From Chryseobacterium suipulveris (lineage in GTDB: Bacteria > Bacteroidota > Bacteroidia > Flavobacteriales > Weeksellaceae): 64,000 nucleotides of DNA. The notes beneath the pieces were generated by a model. It did no database searches. It was not told where the DNA came from and saw nothing but the letters and a program-made list of their open reading frames with translations. The DNA is taken from positions 186,001 through 250,000 of the forward strand of contig NZ_CP094532.1 in NCBI RefSeq assembly GCF_022811685.1, written 5' to 3'. Made by a program: the position numbers and the translations under genes. This document shows, one piece after another, positions 1 through 9,436 of the stretch (positions are counted from its first letter, which is position 1; each line of letters starts with the position of its first letter).

Positions 1-450
1 GTTCCGATGCAGAGATGCCTGGTGCATATCCAGAGAATGTGCAAGATATGGCTTTCCGCACATCCTAAAACAAGGGCAGGATTCGAGCTCCGAGAGATTG
101 CGTGTAAACTTCACTTTATCGACTGCGAGTCAAAAAAGCAATATTGGATACGGGAGCTTGTGGATTGGTTCGAGCAGCACAAAGAGTTTATCAATGAAAA
201 ATCTTACAATGAGGAAACAGGAAGGTATTGGTATACTCACAAGATGGTGAGGCGAAGTTTTTCAGTGATCAAAAAGGCGCTTCCAAATATGTTCACCTTT
301 CTACAGAATCCTAAGATACCGAAAACCACCAATGGTCTGGAATCCTTCTTCGGACATCTGAAAGGCAATCTGAATATTCATAGAGGACTTACTAAAAGTA
401 GGCGCAAAAAATTCATTCAATGGTATCTTTTCTATAAAAACCAGAAGTGA
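1..450 (+). CDS. Transposase, C-terminal part (cut by window edge)
   Basis: The reading frame is open from base 1, so the gene begins outside the window; the first internal Met is at base 7. The C-terminal stretch KTTNGLESFFGHLKGNLNIH followed by a HRGLT-type segment and a basic, aromatic tail resembles the end of the catalytic domain of the Zn-binding variant of IS256/MULE-type transposases, which pair transposon ends and cut them with a DDE active site. The final glutamate (in NGLESFF) is a plausible catalytic residue. Family assignment is from recalled similarity only; the N-terminal zinc-binding part and the other acidic residues are not in view. Confidence 0.6.
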   Translation, partial: VPMQRCLVHIQRMCKIWLSAHPKTRAGFELREIACKLHFIDCESKKQYWIRELVDWFEQHKEFINEKSYNEETGRYWYTHKMVRRSFSVIKKALPNMFTFLQNPKIPKTTNGLESFFGHLKGNLNIHRGLTKSRRKKFIQWYLFYKNQK

Positions 451-766
451 TGAAAGGTTTTTTAGCCATTTGGCTGTTCCGATAATTTATTAAAAAGGAT
501 GGTCGAAACCATCCCTCTAAACTATCGTTTACAGCGTCAGTTGTATTGCTGGCGAGTTGCACCTCTGCATGGCTCGCTTCCTCTTCCAACCAACAGCCGA
601 ATATTACAAATTATTTTTTAAAAAAACACCAACTATTTTTGACCACATTACCCATTAAAAGCAATAATGCCGAATATTAAAATGTTGGAATTTGGTAATT
701 GCAAAACAATTCTGGCTGAATGACAATGGAAAAAGACTGCCTTTTACGACAGTCTCTTTTTATCAT
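451..766. other. Gene-free stretch after the transposase
   Basis: No convincing gene. It holds a perfect 7-bp hairpin with a CGAA loop (497-514, GGATGGT/ACCATCC), an 11-bp direct repeat GCCGAATATTA at 596-606 and 669-679, and the terminator of the following minus-strand gene. The right end of the insertion sequence must lie here, but its inverted repeat cannot be fixed without the left end. Confidence 0.5.
730..760 (-). terminator. Rho-independent terminator of the cytochrome gene
   Basis: AGACTG (734-739) pairs with CAGTCT (750-755) around a 10-nt loop. Read on the minus strand the stem is followed by TTTTCC, directly after the stop codon of the cytochrome gene. Confidence 0.6.
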
Positions 767-1054
767 TTATCTCCCGTTTACCGAGATCAGGTAATCGTAA
801 ACCAACTGATGCTGGTCGTCGGTTAGTTTGGCTTTCGGCGCCATTCTGCTCAAAGTTCTGATCCAGCCCTTGTCGTCGTGTTTTTTGGGATCCGGCAAAG
901 CGTGGCATTTGTTGCAGGAATTTTCGAAAATGGTTTGTCCTTTTGCAAAATCGTTTGCCGAAGTGTATTTCGGACCGGTTACCGCATTGGATTTCGGACC
1001 GCAGGAGACTAAAAATAGCGTTCCCGCCGCAGCAGTTAGAAGCAACTTTTTCAT
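767..1054 (-). CDS. Small c-type cytochrome lipoprotein
   Basis: A 95-residue exported protein. Residues 1-17 form a signal peptide ending in a lipobox (LVS-Cys18), so it is probably lipid-anchored in the periplasm. CNKCH at residues 47-51 is a covalent haem c site and Met71 (in RMAP) is the likely distal ligand, giving a minimal class I cytochrome c fold. It would carry single electrons to or from a membrane partner, which the neighbours do not identify. It is monocistronic with its own terminator. Start: ATG at 1054, directly before the signal peptide. Confidence 0.8.
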   Translation of the reverse strand: MKKLLLTAAAGTLFLVSCGPKSNAVTGPKYTSANDFAKGQTIFENSCNKCHALPDPKKHDDKGWIRTLSRMAPKAKLTDDQHQLVYDYLISVNGR

Positions 1055-1109
1055 AATAGTATTTTTTTGGTGTTGTAAAATACTGAATGAAAAGATTATA
1101 CCATTCGAA

Positions 1110-1619
1110 TTAAGTAAGTGGAGCGATCAAATCTTCCACTTCTTTTTTCTGTTCGGCATATTTTTGCTGAAGTTCTGAGTTTTCGCCCATTCTGCGGTAA
1201 TATTCCAGTGCTTTCTCGCCGAAGAATTTTTTGTGGAAATCCGAAACATCGGGAATATTCGGAAATATTTTGTGGAACAGCATTTCGTAATACGCCTGAA
1301 ACTCTCTTTCGTTCTTGTCTTCCACTAAAGTTTCTGGAGCTTTCTGGCGAACATGCAGCATTTCGTGTGCAACCATATTGGCAACGAGATTCAGGTCGAA
1401 GTCGAAAAGGTTTTTGGGAATCATCACCATCTGTTTTCCGCCGAGTTCGCCTTCGGTGGTGAGAAGCATTTTATTCGGCTCGAGCTCTGGTCGGAAACCG
1501 AATCCCGCAAAATTGTCGCTTTCGAGACCGAGACTCCTGATGAGGAAATTGGCGCCGTCGATAACCTGATCGTGGGATTTGTAGGCATCGAGATGTGCGG
1601 AAATGTCTTCTAAATTCAT
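1110..1619 (-). CDS. Predicted zinc-metallopeptidase-like protein
   Basis: A 169-residue protein with an HExxH motif (HEMLH, residues 85-89), the signature of zinc-dependent peptidases, inside a helix that starts LNLVANMVA. I see no signal peptide or membrane segment, so it is probably cytoplasmic. An upstream TTG at 1700 keeps the frame open, but the ATG at 1619 (MNLEDISAHLDAY) begins the globular part and is preferred; the extra 27 residues are basic and irregular. The third zinc ligand is not certain (the glutamates in EREFQAYYE are candidates). I do not recognise a named family and catalytic activity is unproven. Confidence 0.6.
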   Translation of the reverse strand: MNLEDISAHLDAYKSHDQVIDGANFLIRSLGLESDNFAGFGFRPELEPNKMLLTTEGELGGKQMVMIPKNLFDFDLNLVANMVAHEMLHVRQKAPETLVEDKNEREFQAYYEMLFHKIFPNIPDVSDFHKKFFGEKALEYYRRMGENSELQQKYAEQKKEVEDLIAPLT

Positions 1620-1741
1620 TTTCGAAAAACTGAAATTTCTATAATACAGAGTCGCGACCCGGACTGAACGGAGCTCTTTTTTCTTGAAAGGACATCGCAC
1701 CGGAAGAAAAAAAGCGGGAGTGGAGTACGGAAATAGTCGCC

Positions 1742-3061
1742 CTAAAAAATTTCTTCGAAAGCCAAATCTACTTCTAATTTCTCCGCTAAAAGTTTTGAAA
1801 TTTTTACTTTAAGTGGTTCAATGTCAATGTTTTCCATTGCATCGTTGGCGAAAGCGTAGAGCAGCATCGCCTGTGCTTCTTTCTTGGAAATTCCTCTCGC
1901 TCTCAAATAAAATAAGGCGTCGTCGTTGAGCTGACCCACGGTACAGCCGTGCGAACATTTTACATCGTCGGCAAAGATCTCAAGCTGCGGTTTGGTGTCT
2001 ATGGTCGCTCCCTCGTTCAGTAACACGTTGTTATTCTGTTGGTAAGCGTTGGTTTTCTGTGCGACTTTGTCCACGAAAACTTTCCCGTTGAAAACGCCGT
2101 GTGATTTGTCTTTGAATATTCCCTTGTAGTTTTGGTAGGATTCGCAATTCGGCTCATTGTGGTGCACCGCGGTGTGGTGATCCACCAACTGCTCGTTTCC
2201 GATGATGGTGATTCCGTTCATGAACGAGTTGATATTCTGGCCATTATGAATGAAGTCGAGGTTGTTTCTCACAATTTTTCCACCGAAACTGAACGTGTTC
2301 ACGGTGGTGAGACTGTCGCGTTCCTGCTTGGCGAAAGTGTGGTCGATCATGTAGGAAGTGTCGGAATCGTTCTGCAGTTTGTGCCAATCGGTTTTGGCGT
2401 TTTTGCCGGAAAAAATTTCTGTAACCGTGTTGGTCAACACGAAACTTCCGTCGAAATTATGGTGGCTTTCGATGATTTCGATGTTTGAGCTTTCCTCGGC
2501 AATCAATAGGTTTCTGATATTGTAAAATGTGTTTTCTGGCTGATTCTGAGAAAGATAGAAAACATGGATGGGTTTTTCAACCGTAGCATTTTTCGGAACT
2601 TTAATGAAAATTCCGTTGTTCACATAAGCGAGATTCAGATTAGTGAAGGCAAGTTTCTGGTCAGCGATGGTATTGAAAAACTGCTGAAATTCCGGCTGGT
2701 TCTGGAAATCGTTCAACGTATTTTCAAGGGTTGAAATCTCTACATTTTCCGCGGTAACTTTTGAAAACTCTGCAGTATATTTTCCGTTGATGAACGTAAT
2801 CCAGTCGAAATCTTCTTCACCAAGATGAAGTTCGTCGATCTGACTTTGCGATATGGAATGTTCCGGTTTTGGGAAAAAGCTGTAGTTCTTTTCGGTGATT
2901 TCCTTGAGGTTGGTAAAGCGGTATTCCTCATCTTTCTTCGTCGGGAAGCCGAGTTGAAAGAATTTGTTGATCGCTGATTTCCGGTTTTCGTCTAAAGATG
3001 AACTTTTCAGCGCGGAAAGAAATTCCGTGAAATTGTTCTGTATGTTTTCTAATAAAGCCAT
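1742..3061 (-). CDS. sufD: Fe-S cluster assembly scaffold protein SufD
   Basis: A 439-residue SufD, the partner of SufB in the SufBC2D scaffold that builds iron-sulfur clusters in the cytosol. The C-terminal half carries the beta-helix core typical of SufB/SufD, with the segment DDVKCSHGCTVGQLN and then RARGI-KKEAQAMLLYAF, both hallmarks of SufD. It is the last gene of a sufA-like/sufB/sufC/sufD run on the minus strand. A 95-bp inverted repeat made of GTTTGA/TCAAAC units lies directly before the ATG. Length is normal for Bacteroidota SufD. Confidence 0.93.
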   Translation of the reverse strand: MALLENIQNNFTEFLSALKSSSLDENRKSAINKFFQLGFPTKKDEEYRFTNLKEITEKNYSFFPKPEHSISQSQIDELHLGEEDFDWITFINGKYTAEFSKVTAENVEISTLENTLNDFQNQPEFQQFFNTIADQKLAFTNLNLAYVNNGIFIKVPKNATVEKPIHVFYLSQNQPENTFYNIRNLLIAEESSNIEIIESHHNFDGSFVLTNTVTEIFSGKNAKTDWHKLQNDSDTSYMIDHTFAKQERDSLTTVNTFSFGGKIVRNNLDFIHNGQNINSFMNGITIIGNEQLVDHHTAVHHNEPNCESYQNYKGIFKDKSHGVFNGKVFVDKVAQKTNAYQQNNNVLLNEGATIDTKPQLEIFADDVKCSHGCTVGQLNDDALFYLRARGISKKEAQAMLLYAFANDAMENIDIEPLKVKISKLLAEKLEVDLAFEEIF

Positions 3062-3156
3062 TTTAAATTGTTTGATGTTGTTTGATGTTATTTGAATTTG
3101 TTTGATGCAGATCGAATAATAAAACGAACGATCTCAAACTTTCAAACGATTTCAAA
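3062..3156 (-). repeat. TCAAAC heptad repeat, inverted arms, before sufD
   Basis: On the coding (minus) strand the spacer reads as several GTTTGAnn units, a middle containing TTATTATTCG, then several nnTCAAACnn units that end just before the sufD ATG. The arms are mutually complementary and could form a long imperfect hairpin in the sufC-sufD mRNA. The same design recurs before sufC, miaB and a thioredoxin gene, and as a single arm before two others. Confidence 0.7.
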
Positions 3157-3900
3157 CTAGTTTAAAAGCCAATCGTACCCTTTTTCCTCCAGTTCCAGCG
3201 CGAGGTTTTTGTCGCCGGTTTTGATGATTTTTCCATCTGCTAAAACGTGTACGAAATCGGGTTGGATATAATCTAAAAGCCGCTGATAATGGGTGATCAG
3301 AAGAACTGCGTTTCCTTCGTTTTTAAAGGAGTTCACGCCGTCTGCAACGATTCTCAGTGCGTCGATGTCGAGTCCTGAATCGGTTTCGTCGAGGATCGCG
3401 AGTTTGGGATTGAGCATCAACATCTGAAAGATTTCGTTTCTTTTTTTCTCTCCACCGGAAAATCCTTCGTTCAGCGAACGCGCGAGAAAATCTTTCTTGA
3501 TTCCCAGCTTTTCTGAGTTTTCGCGAATCAGACCGAGCATTTCTTTTGCGCCCATATCTTCTTCACCTTTTGCTTTTCGGTTTTCGTTGATGGCGGCTTT
3601 GATGAAATTGGTCACCGAAACTCCCGGAATTTCCACAGGATATTGGAACGACATAAAGATTCCTTTGTGGGCTCTTTCTTCGGGAGCATCTTCGATGATG
3701 TTTTCTCCTTCGAAATTAATTTCTCCATCGGTAATTTCGTAATCCTCTTTTCCGGCAATTACTGCGGAAAGAGTGGATTTTCCCGCACCGTTCGGACCCA
3801 TAATCGCGTGAACTTCGCCCGGATTGATCTGTAGGTTTATTCCCTTTAAAATTTCTACGCCCTCTTCGATTTTGGCGTGTAAGTTTTTGATTTGTAACAT
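3157..3900 (-). CDS. sufC: Fe-S assembly ATPase SufC
   Basis: A 247-residue ABC-type ATPase. It has a Walker A GPNGAGKST (about residues 35-43), the SufC-type signature SGGEKKRNE, a Walker B ending LAILDETDSGLD, and the switch histidine in LLITHYQR. Unlike transport ABC proteins it has no membrane partner; it binds SufB and SufD and drives conformational change in the scaffold. It sits between sufB and sufD, each separated from it by about 95 bp of repeat-filled spacer. Start ATG at 3900 gives the usual MLQIKNL N-terminus. Confidence 0.95.
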   Translation of the reverse strand: MLQIKNLHAKIEEGVEILKGINLQINPGEVHAIMGPNGAGKSTLSAVIAGKEDYEITDGEINFEGENIIEDAPEERAHKGIFMSFQYPVEIPGVSVTNFIKAAINENRKAKGEEDMGAKEMLGLIRENSEKLGIKKDFLARSLNEGFSGGEKKRNEIFQMLMLNPKLAILDETDSGLDIDALRIVADGVNSFKNEGNAVLLITHYQRLLDYIQPDFVHVLADGKIIKTGDKNLALELEEKGYDWLLN

Positions 3901-3998
3901 AATAGTTTGTTTGATGTTGTTTGATATAGTTTGAATTTGTTTGATTACCGAACTTTATCGAACGATTTCAAACCTTCAAACCATTTCAAACTTTATGG
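3901..3998 (-). repeat. TCAAAC heptad repeat, inverted arms, before sufC
   Basis: Same layout as the sufD spacer: on the minus strand GTTTGAAATG/GTTTGAAG units come first, then a centre around TTCGATAAAGTTCGG, then TCAAACAAATTCAAACTATA-type units running into the sufC ATG. The two arms can pair into an imperfect stem. Confidence 0.7.
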
Positions 3999-5447
3999 TT
4001 ATCCAACGCTTCCTTCTAAACTGATTTCTAAAAGTTTTTGCGCCTCGATGGCAAACTCCATTGGAAGTTTATTCAATACTTCTTTTCCGAAGCCGTTCAC
4101 AATCAGTGCGATGGCTTTTTCGGTATCGATACCTCTTTGGTTGCAGTAGAAGATTTGGTCTTCACCGATTTTTGAAGTTGTCGCCTCGTGCTCGATCTGT
4201 GCAGTGGGTTCCTTCATTTCGATATACGGGAAAGTGTGTGCTCCACAATCATTCCCCATCAGAAGCGAGTCGCACTGGGAGAAATTTCTTGCCCCTTTTG
4301 CGGTCGGCATAATTTTCACCAAACCACGGTAGGAATTGTTTGATTTTCCTGCCGAGATTCCTTTAGAAATAATGGTCGATTTGCTGTTTTTCCCGATGTG
4401 GATCATTTTGGTTCCCGTATCGGCGTACTGATGATGGTTGGTTACCGCGATGGAGTAGAATTCACCGATGGAGTTGTCGCCTTTCAAAATACAGCTTGGA
4501 TATTTCCACGTTACAGCAGAACCAGTTTCGACCTGAGTCCAGGAAATTTTTGCATTATTCTCACATAATCCGCGTTTTGTTACGAAATTGAAAACGCCGC
4601 CTTTTCCATCCGCATCACCGGGATACCAGTTTTGCACGGTCGAATATTTGATTTCCGCGCCATCCATTGCGATCAATTCCACCACTGCTGCGTGAAGCTG
4701 GTTTTCGTCTCTTGAAGGAGCTGTACAACCTTCGAGGTAAGAAACATAACTTCCTGCATCGGCGATGAGCAGGGTTCTTTCGAACTGACCGCTTCCTGCC
4801 TGATTGATTCGGAAATAGGTTGAAAGTTCCATCGGACATTTCACCCCTTTCGGAATGTAGCAGAAACTACCGTCGGAAAAAACTGCAGAATTCAGCGCTG
4901 CATAGAAATTGTCGCCTCTCGGAACTACTTTACCGATATATTTTCTTACGAGCTCTGGATGCTTTTGGATCGCCTCGGAAATCGCACAAAAGATAATTCC
5001 CTTTTCCTTCAGCGTTTCCTGGAAGGTGGTCTTCACGGAAACGGAGTCCATCACGATATCTACGGCAACTCCGGTCAATCGTTTTTGTTCCTCGATATTG
5101 ATTCCCAACTTTTCGAAAGTCTTCAAAAGTTCGGGATCTACTTCATCCAAACTTGCCAATTCCGGTTTTTTCTTGGGAGCGGCATAATAAGCAATCGACT
5201 GAAAATCAGGTTTTTCGTATTTCACGTTTGCCCAATCCGGTTCCTCCATTTTCTGCCAGATTCTGAAGGATTCCAATCGCCATTCGGTCATCCATTCCGG
5301 CTCGTTTTTCTTTGCAGAAATCATCCGGATAATTTCTTCGTTCAGACCAATCGGAAAATCTTCATACTCGATGTCGGTGTAAAAACCGGCTTCGTATTCC
5401 TTGGTTTTTAGGTCTTCCCTTAAATCATCCTCTGTATACTTCGCCAT
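3999..5447 (-). CDS. sufB: Fe-S cluster assembly scaffold SufB
   Basis: A 482-residue SufB, the core scaffold on which clusters are assembled. Conserved SufB stretches are visible in order: [20 protein letters not shown], the segment [39 protein letters not shown], and [18 protein letters not shown] near the C-terminus. The length matches the family. It starts 2 bp after the stop of the IscA-like gene, so the two are surely cotranscribed and probably translationally coupled. A weak duplicate start is not needed; ATG at 5447 is the only sensible one. Confidence 0.95.
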   Translation of the reverse strand: MAKYTEDDLREDLKTKEYEAGFYTDIEYEDFPIGLNEEIIRMISAKKNEPEWMTEWRLESFRIWQKMEEPDWANVKYEKPDFQSIAYYAAPKKKPELASLDEVDPELLKTFEKLGINIEEQKRLTGVAVDIVMDSVSVKTTFQETLKEKGIIFCAISEAIQKHPELVRKYIGKVVPRGDNFYAALNSAVFSDGSFCYIPKGVKCPMELSTYFRINQAGSGQFERTLLIADAGSYVSYLEGCTAPSRDENQLHAAVVELIAMDGAEIKYSTVQNWYPGDADGKGGVFNFVTKRGLCENNAKISWTQVETGSAVTWKYPSCILKGDNSIGEFYSIAVTNHHQYADTGTKMIHIGKNSKSTIISKGISAGKSNNSYRGLVKIMPTAKGARNFSQCDSLLMGNDCGAHTFPYIEMKEPTAQIEHEATTSKIGEDQIFYCNQRGIDTEKAIALIVNGFGKEVLNKLPMEFAIEAQKLLEISLEGSVG

Positions 5448-5449
5448 AT

Positions 5450-5779
5450 CTATAAACTAAATGATTCCCCACAACCGCAAGTTCTGCTCGCGTTTGGGTT
5501 ATTAAATACAAATCCTTTTCCGTTCAATCCACCGGAAAAATCTAATGTTGTTCCTGCAAGATAAAGGATAGATTTTTTATCTACGACGATTTTCACGCCG
5601 TTATCTTCAAAAACCTGATCGGTTTCTTCTTTTTTATTGTCAAATTTCAGCACATATTCCAAACCGGAACAGCCGCCGCTTTTCACGCCGACTCTGATGT
5701 AATCGGTTTCGGGATTGTAGCCGTCTTCCTTCATTAAAACTGCCGCTTTTTCTTTTGCGTTATCACTAACTTTAATCAT
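5450..5779 (-). CDS. A-type Fe-S carrier (HesB/IscA/SufA family)
   Basis: A 109-residue A-type carrier that receives iron-sulfur clusters and passes them to target apoproteins. The three conserved cysteines are present: one in [13 protein letters not shown] and the CGC pair near the C-terminus ([12 protein letters not shown]). It is the first gene of the suf operon, 2 bp upstream of sufB. SufA is the likely role from context, although sequence alone does not separate SufA from ErpA or IscA. Confidence 0.9.
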   Translation of the reverse strand: MIKVSDNAKEKAAVLMKEDGYNPETDYIRVGVKSGGCSGLEYVLKFDNKKEETDQVFEDNGVKIVVDKKSILYLAGTTLDFSGGLNGKGFVFNNPNASRTCGCGESFSL

Positions 5780-5808
5780 TTGTTTTTATTTAGAATGATT
5801 TTAGATTG

Positions 5809-5839
5809 CAAAATTACTAATAATATAACGAAAATCAAA
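5809..5839 (-). promoter_or_regulatory. Promoter of the suf operon
   Basis: On the minus strand TTTG (5836-5839), a 19-bp spacer, then TAATTTTG (5809-5816), matching the flavobacterial -33/-7 consensus (TTG and TAnnTTTG). It lies 30 bp upstream of the first suf gene. Confidence 0.6.
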
Positions 5840-5926
5840 TTCAACACTTTATATTTGTCTATTGCTTTTATAGACGATTAAATTTAACTTTCCGATTAAA
5901 TAAAAATCAAAAACTCAAATATTAAA

Positions 5927-6775
5927 ATGAAAAAAACAGGTTTTTTAGTTTTGGCTTTTTGCGCACAAATATTCTTTGCACAGGCAAACCGTTTCATTTA
6001 TCAGGTGACGATGAAACCGGATGCTGCAAATCCTTCCGATATTAAAACTGAAAGTGCCTATCTCGATGTGAATAAAGAAAAATCGATTTTTTATTCTGAA
6101 AACCGAATGAAAAGGGATTCAACTATTGGAAGAGCTCGACAAACCGGAAGTTTTAATTTCGACCGAAGCCAAATGCAGAGTTTGCGCTCGAACATCGATT
6201 ATGTCATTGAAAAAGATTTTAAGACGGGAGTGAAAACCTTTAAATCAAGGATTGCGAGAGATCAGTATTCGTATGAAGAAGATCGCGCAATGGACTGGAA
6301 AATTCTTCCTGAAACTGCAAAAATTGGCGACTACAAAACCCAGAAAGCGGAAACGAATTTCGGTGGCAGAACTTGGTTTGCCTGGTTCACCACAGATGTT
6401 CCGATTCAGGATGGGCCGTATAAATTCTCTGGTCTTCCCGGCTTGATCGTGAAAGTGGAAGATTCTAAAGGAGATTATTCTTTTGATTTAAAGGAAAGCA
6501 AAAAAATCGCAGAAATCTTTAACCCCGATTCTAGAGGAACTGTAATGAAAGTAAAAAGAAAAGACTTCGAAAAGCAAAATGCGGCGTTCCGAAAAGATCC
6601 TGTTTCATTTCTCACATCTCTGAGTTCCGGAAGAGGTGGTGGAATGAGGGGCGAAAATCCTGCAATAAGTCCACCAACAATGCGAACTCCTGATCCTAGC
6701 CAAAGAAAACGAATGGAGGAAAGAATTAAGGAAGAAATCAAGAGCAACAATAACCCGATTGAGTTGCAGTATTAA
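5927..6775 (+). CDS. GLPGLI family secreted protein
   Basis: A 282-residue exported protein with an N-terminal signal peptide ending near FFAQA (residue 19-20). The motif FSGLPGLIVKVED defines the GLPGLI family, a Bacteroidota-restricted group of periplasmic or outer-membrane-associated proteins of unknown function, often next to TonB-dependent transporters. The C-terminal 60 residues are Pro/Arg/Gly-rich and look disordered. It is divergent from the suf operon and convergent with recN, with 1 bp between the two stop codons and no terminator visible. TATATTTG at 5850-5857 could be its -7 element. Confidence 0.85.
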   Translation: MKKTGFLVLAFCAQIFFAQANRFIYQVTMKPDAANPSDIKTESAYLDVNKEKSIFYSENRMKRDSTIGRARQTGSFNFDRSQMQSLRSNIDYVIEKDFKTGVKTFKSRIARDQYSYEEDRAMDWKILPETAKIGDYKTQKAETNFGGRTWFAWFTTDVPIQDGPYKFSGLPGLIVKVEDSKGDYSFDLKESKKIAEIFNPDSRGTVMKVKRKDFEKQNAAFRKDPVSFLTSLSSGRGGGMRGENPAISPPTMRTPDPSQRKRMEERIKEEIKSNNNPIELQY

Positions 6776-6776
6776 T

Positions 6777-8426
6777 CTATTTCATCAGTTCTTCTGCCTG
6801 GTTCAGCGCGGCTTCCGTGATTTTTGATCCTGAAAGAAGCTGTGCGATTTCCTGAAGTTTTTCTCCGGAGTTCAGCGGGATAATATTCGATTGGGTTTTT
6901 CCTGAGACGTCCTGCTTTACAACTTTGTAGTTGTTGTCACCTTTTGAGGCAACCTGCGCCAAATGGGTAATCACGATCAGCTGCATATTTTCCGACATTT
7001 CTTTCATCACATTTCCCATTTCCTGCGCGACTTTTCCTGAAACGCCGGTGTCGATTTCATCCAGAATCAAGGTGGGAAGTTCAGCGTTTTCCGCCATCAA
7101 TTTCTTAATGGAAAGCATCACTCTCGAACTTTCGCCGCCGGAAATTGCACTTTGAATCGGCTTTAACGGAAATCCTGAATTGGCTTGAAACAAAAGCTGG
7201 ATTCTCTCTTTTCCGAATTCGTTGAATGTTGCGGAATCGGTTAATTCAACTTCGATTTTTGCTTTCTCGAGACCGAGTTTTTTCAGGAGACTCTCCGTTT
7301 TCTGGATGAAAATTGGAGCCGACTTTTTTCGGTTTTTTGAAAGTTCGGCAGAATGTTTTTCGAGAAGGGAAGTGGTTTCCTCCAGTTTATTTTCGCTTTC
7401 CTGGATATATTGTTCTAACTCGGCGAAACCGCTTTGCTCACCGGAAAGCTCGTCGCGAATCTCCCTGAGTTCGGCAACTGAGTTTACATTATGTTTTAGA
7501 AGTAAAGAATTGATTCTGTTGAGCTTGAAATTCAAATCCGATAAAATTTCCGAATCGGTTTCAATCTTTTCTGCCTCATTTTGAAGTTCAAAGATAATAT
7601 CTTTAAACTCGACAAAATTCTCCTCCAATCTTTGATGAAGCAAAGAAAACTCGTGTGAAAGTGAAGCAACTTTTCCGAGTTTGCTTTTGATGTCGTTGAA
7701 TGAATCCAAAATTCCGATTTCCTCCAAATCAAGCTTGGTAAAGATATTTGAGAGATTTTCTGTGATGGCTTCCGCGTTTTCCTGGCGGTTGAGCTGATTC
7801 TGAAGTTCATCCAAATCAACTTCGTCGAGGTTGGATTCTATCAATTCATTCAACAAAAAGGTTTTATAGTCGCTTTCCTTGTTTCCTTCGGAAAGCTGGT
7901 TTTTAAGCGCGATTAAATCTTTCTGAAGTTTTTTATATTCCTGAAAATCTTTCTGGTAAGTTGAGATCAGCGTTTTGTTTTTCGAAAGTCCGTCGATGAT
8001 TTTGAACTGATATTCCTCGTCAAAAAGATTGGAAGTTTCAAACTGTGAATGAATATCGATCAGCTTTGATGAAAGGATTTTCAGCGTTTCCAAAGTTGCG
8101 GGTACATCATTCACAAACGCACGGGACTTTCCGGTTGGAAGAATTTCCCGCCGAATTACGGTGTGTTCCTCGAAGTCGAGATCGTTTTCGTCAAAGAATT
8201 TTCTAAAGTTTTCGTTGAGGTTAAATTCTGCTTCAACGATACTTTTAGTTTCAGAATTCTGGATGGATTTTGTGTCGGCTCTTTCGCCCAAAATCAACCG
8301 CAAAGCACCGAGGATAATAGATTTTCCTGCCCCGGTTTCTCCTGTGATTACCTGCAGACCTTGATGCAGATCCAGTTCCAGTGAATCGATCAGTGCAAAA
8401 TTTTGTATGAAAATCCTGTTCAGCAT
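6777..8426 (-). CDS. recN: DNA repair protein RecN
   Basis: A 549-residue SMC-like ATPase for double-strand break repair. Walker A GETGAGKS lies near residues 29-36, a long coiled-coil middle covers roughly 160-370, and the C-terminal head carries SGGESSRVMLS (signature) and PTLILDEIDTGVSGKVAQ (Walker B), then TIL-type ITHLAQVAS. Length is typical. It is the last gene of a run bamD-rpoZ-coaBC-porD-recN on the minus strand, a gene order I recall from flavobacteria. Confidence 0.95.
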   Translation of the reverse strand: MLNRIFIQNFALIDSLELDLHQGLQVITGETGAGKSIILGALRLILGERADTKSIQNSETKSIVEAEFNLNENFRKFFDENDLDFEEHTVIRREILPTGKSRAFVNDVPATLETLKILSSKLIDIHSQFETSNLFDEEYQFKIIDGLSKNKTLISTYQKDFQEYKKLQKDLIALKNQLSEGNKESDYKTFLLNELIESNLDEVDLDELQNQLNRQENAEAITENLSNIFTKLDLEEIGILDSFNDIKSKLGKVASLSHEFSLLHQRLEENFVEFKDIIFELQNEAEKIETDSEILSDLNFKLNRINSLLLKHNVNSVAELREIRDELSGEQSGFAELEQYIQESENKLEETTSLLEKHSAELSKNRKKSAPIFIQKTESLLKKLGLEKAKIEVELTDSATFNEFGKERIQLLFQANSGFPLKPIQSAISGGESSRVMLSIKKLMAENAELPTLILDEIDTGVSGKVAQEMGNVMKEMSENMQLIVITHLAQVASKGDNNYKVVKQDVSGKTQSNIIPLNSGEKLQEIAQLLSGSKITEAALNQAEELMK

Positions 8427-8492
8427 TATAAAAAAACTTCAAGCCTGGCTTAAAGTTTTACAAAAATATTGGTTAATAATGTATTTCCCAAA

Positions 8493-9398
8493 TTATTTCC
8501 ACTTATTCCATTTGCTGTCGATGTCTTTCGGAGAAAGGATTACGAAAAGTCCCTTCAAGTCGTTCATATTGACATTGGCGTTGTTTCCGTTATTGAAGAT
8601 ATCGAAGATTTCCTGTTTTTTAGAGTCGATGAAAATGTTGACGGGATAGTTCATCTGGAAGCTGTTTTCGTATGTTTTCAATTGCATCAAGGCATCAAAA
8701 ATAATTTTCTTTGCACTCGACTGATCCTGTTTTCCGAGATTGTCGAGGCCGGCTCTATGGTAAGTGTAGTAAAGATTTCGCAAAGTATTCTGCTCCGGTT
8801 TCATCATATTGTCGATGAGTGCGGCTCTTGTTTTGGGACCTTCCATTAGCGACCATCCCGCATAATTTTGGTTTTGTGAATTGTTTGAAATTCTTTGAGC
8901 TTTTTCAAACCACGGTTGTCCACCGCGAACTTTGTAGCTGTCGCCGTCATAACCCAAAATCATGTACACATAAAAGCTAATTACGTCGATAAGATTTTTC
9001 CCGGAAAACTGTCTCTCATTGAAAATCAGGTTTTCGTTTTCGGTATATTCAAACGCGAAATTGGTATCGTTCAGGTTCATTAAAGGGCTTTCGTAAGTGG
9101 TATTAAAAATCGGTCGAACCGCCTGGACCACAATGCTTCCCTTGAAACTGCTGTTTCCGGGTCTTTCGTTGATCACGATCGCGAAATTGCATTTGATCTT
9201 TTCAAAATTCTGAAGTTTCTTACCGGTCCAGCTCGTGTTGTTGATGAAATCTCGCAAGTTTTTTTCCAAAGTTTTGAAAACCTGGGTATTACTTCCGCCA
9301 AGTTGTTGCGCATTGACCTGAACCGTCGCCAGAAGTTCCTGCGAAAAACTCAGGTTAAAACCAAGAATCAGGACAAGTATCGATAAAAATTTCTTCAT
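8493..9398 (-). CDS. porD: DUF4835/PorD-like type IX secretion protein
   Basis: A 301-residue exported protein (signal peptide ending about FSQ, residue 19) matching the DUF4835 family, whose Porphyromonas member is PorD, required for type IX secretion and gliding in Bacteroidota. Recognisable stretches are LNDTNFAFEYTENENLIFNE, FSGKNLIDVISFYVYMILGY and the C-terminal LSPKDIDSKWNKWK. It lies between coaBC and recN, its usual place in flavobacteria. Symbol assigned by family and context, not by direct evidence of function. Confidence 0.8.
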   Translation of the reverse strand: MKKFLSILVLILGFNLSFSQELLATVQVNAQQLGGSNTQVFKTLEKNLRDFINNTSWTGKKLQNFEKIKCNFAIVINERPGNSSFKGSIVVQAVRPIFNTTYESPLMNLNDTNFAFEYTENENLIFNERQFSGKNLIDVISFYVYMILGYDGDSYKVRGGQPWFEKAQRISNNSQNQNYAGWSLMEGPKTRAALIDNMMKPEQNTLRNLYYTYHRAGLDNLGKQDQSSAKKIIFDALMQLKTYENSFQMNYPVNIFIDSKKQEIFDIFNNGNNANVNMNDLKGLFVILSPKDIDSKWNKWK

Positions 9399-9436
9399 TT
9401 TTAATGGTAAAATTTAAGAACGGAAATTTAGGAATA